NCBI GenBank assembly: GCA_017853515.1
Contig: JAFMJK010000157.1
Span: 1 to 5,370 of the forward strand
DNA from: Chthoniobacterales bacterium
Lineage (GTDB): Bacteria > Verrucomicrobiota > Verrucomicrobiia > Chthoniobacterales > JACTMZ01
DNA: 5,370 bases
Direction of reading: 5' to 3'
Shown: positions 4,899 to 5,370 of the stretch, piece after piece
Layout of the letters: every line of letters starts with the position of its first letter
Position numbering within the stretch: the stretch's first letter is position 1
Translations under genes and position numbers: made by a program
Notes under the pieces: model-generated
Database searches by the model: none
Told to the model about the DNA's origin: nothing
Seen by the model: the letters and a program-made list of their open reading frames with translations, nothing else

Positions 4899-5294
4899 GT
4901 GGACTTTGCGGAAAATTTTGAGGACTTGAAGATTTGGCAGCGGGCGCGTGCCCTGGCCAATGAGATCTACGATTCCATGAACAAGTGTCGGGATTTCGAC
5001 TTCCGTGGCCAAATTCAACGCGCTGCGACGTCTGTGATGAACAATACGGCTGAGGGCTTCGAGCGTCGCACCAAGAAGGACTTTGCTCATTTCTTGGATC
5101 TTTCTAAAGGTTCGGCGGGCGAGGTCCGTTCTATGCTTTATCTTGCCGAAGATCGCGGCTACTTGCCGACTGCTTCGGCTGGGCGGTTGCGGGAAGACTA
5201 CAAGTCGCTCTCGAAGTCGATAGCAGCATTCGCAGCAGTCTGCGGCGCTCGGATTGATCCTAGCAGTTACTTTTTACCTTTCACTTTTAACTAG
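4899..5294 (+). CDS. Four-helix-bundle protein (23S rRNA intervening-sequence / bAvd-like family)
   Basis: The 131-residue protein shows the family pattern clearly: FEDLKIWQRARALANEIY at 7-24 (helix 1), QIQRAATSVMNNTAEGFERR at 38-57 (the conserved Q..RA..S...N.AEG signature), FAHFLDLSKGSAGEVRSMLYLA at 62-83 (helix 3, with the family's GSA.E), and a last helix at about 92-117. Family members form pentameric barrels. Relatives include the proteins encoded within 23S rRNA intervening sequences and the Avd accessory protein of diversity-generating retroelements; most have no known job. No reverse transcriptase, template repeat or rRNA is visible here. The start is the GTG after AGAAGG. The last eight codons (YFLPFTFN, residues 124-131) are exactly the right inverted-repeat arm, so that tail is repeat-derived. 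TAG follows directly. Confidence 0.9.
   Translation: MDFAENFEDLKIWQRARALANEIYDSMNKCRDFDFRGQIQRAATSVMNNTAEGFERRTKKDFAHFLDLSKGSAGEVRSMLYLAEDRGYLPTASAGRLREDYKSLSKSIAAFAAVCGARIDPSSYFLPFTFN
5266..5291 (-). repeat. Right arm of the cassette
   Basis: On the minus strand it reads GTTAAAAGTGAAAGG and continues in the same 7-nt units to GTAAC. Its 5268-5291 part is the inverted copy of 4863-4886 with two mismatches. It is in frame with the four-helix-bundle gene and encodes its last eight residues. Confidence 0.85.
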
Positions 5295-5326
5295 CCGTTA
5301 CCCATGCGGACTTTAGCCGTTACCCA
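5292..5326. repeat. 13-nt direct repeat TAGCCGTTACCCA, two copies
   Basis: Exact copies lie at 5292-5304 and 5314-5326, a 22-nt period, immediately after the right arm; the first copy contains the TAG stop of the four-helix-bundle gene. The palindrome ATCGATCGAT at 5327-5336 follows. Two helical turns between copies would suit an operator, but a by-product of element insertion or slippage is equally possible. Confidence 0.7.
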
Positions 5327-5360
5327 ATCGATCGATCCCGTCAAAGGCGGGGGGCTAGGC

Positions 5361-5370
5361 ATGGCGGTGT
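5361..5370 (+). CDS. Possible start of the next gene, truncated by the window
   Basis: ATGGCGGTG begins at 5361, with the purine-rich AAAGGCGGGGGG at 5343-5354 ending 6 nt before it, an acceptable Shine-Dalgarno. Only three codons are visible, so neither the frame nor a product can be confirmed. Confidence 0.22.

Larger units (their letters stand above)
4863..5291 (+). mobile_element. Inverted-repeat cassette carrying a four-helix-bundle gene (IVS-like, proposed)
   Basis: The outer borders are a 24-nt arm at 4863-4886 and its inverted copy at 5268-5291, which match at 22 of 24 positions. Both are made of 7-nt units of the GTRAAAR type. The gene between them belongs to the family first described in intervening sequences of 23S rRNA, which also have self-complementary ends around the same kind of gene. 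The transcript could fold into a stem enclosing the whole coding region. No transposase is present and no target duplication is obvious. Calling this a mobile unit is an inference from the borders and from the gene-less pair of similar arms at 873-971. Confidence 0.5.

Noticed and set aside
4899..5294. Avd of a diversity-generating retroelement
   Set aside because: The protein fold family is shared, but no reverse transcriptase and no template/variable repeat with adenine-directed differences is visible in the window.

Overview
This is a GC-rich bacterial window whose gene content points to a Gram-negative organism that makes a heptose-containing surface glycan (LPS core, O-antigen, capsule or S-layer glycan). 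The gene content, the crowded dispersed intergenic repeats and the four-helix-bundle gene together resemble Verrucomicrobiota or another PVC-type lineage. That placement is an impression from family knowledge and was not computed. All supported genes are on the + strand.

Layout. (1) 1-876: the 3' part of a two-domain gene, with the end of a sugar-1-phosphate nucleotidyltransferase domain fused to a GmhB-type HAD phosphatase. (2) 873-971: a short inverted-repeat element of degenerate GTRAAAR heptamers, starting on the stop codon of gene 1. (3) 1050-2033: a GHMP kinase of the HddA (D-glycero-D-manno-heptose 7-phosphate kinase) type. (4) 2050-2526 and 2523-2714: a PIN-domain (VapC-like) protein and a 63-residue partner overlapping by ATGA, a probable toxin-antitoxin pair in toxin-first order. 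(5) 2715-2987: a non-coding spacer packed with short repeats. (6) 2988-3935 and 3928-4866: a CitE/HpcH-HpaI-like lyase or aldolase overlapping by 8 nt with an SGNH/GDSL-hydrolase-like protein whose usual serine position appears to be cysteine. (7) 4863-5294: a four-helix-bundle protein of the 23S rRNA intervening-sequence/bAvd family, enclosed by 24-nt inverted repeats built from the same heptamers. (8) 5295-5370: a 13-nt direct repeat and possibly the start of a next gene.

How the genes fit together. HddA phosphorylates heptose 7-phosphate at C1, the GmhB-like domain removes the 7-phosphate, and an HddC-like nucleotidyltransferase domain would activate heptose 1-phosphate with a nucleotide. 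The first two genes could therefore supply three consecutive steps of nucleotide-heptose synthesis. The isomerase GmhA is not in the window. The lyase and SGNH genes look like a co-translated pair that may modify the glycan or handle a precursor, but their substrates cannot be read from sequence. The PIN pair and the inverted-repeat four-helix-bundle cassette look like inserted accessory cargo.

The most interesting signal is the heptamer-repeat family. One copy pair brackets the four-helix-bundle gene so tightly that the left arm carries the previous gene's stop codon and the new gene's ribosome binding site, and the right arm encodes its last eight residues. A gene-less arm pair lies at 873-971 and a single degenerate arm at 2868-2889. 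This looks like an intervening-sequence-like mobile cassette and its empty derivatives.
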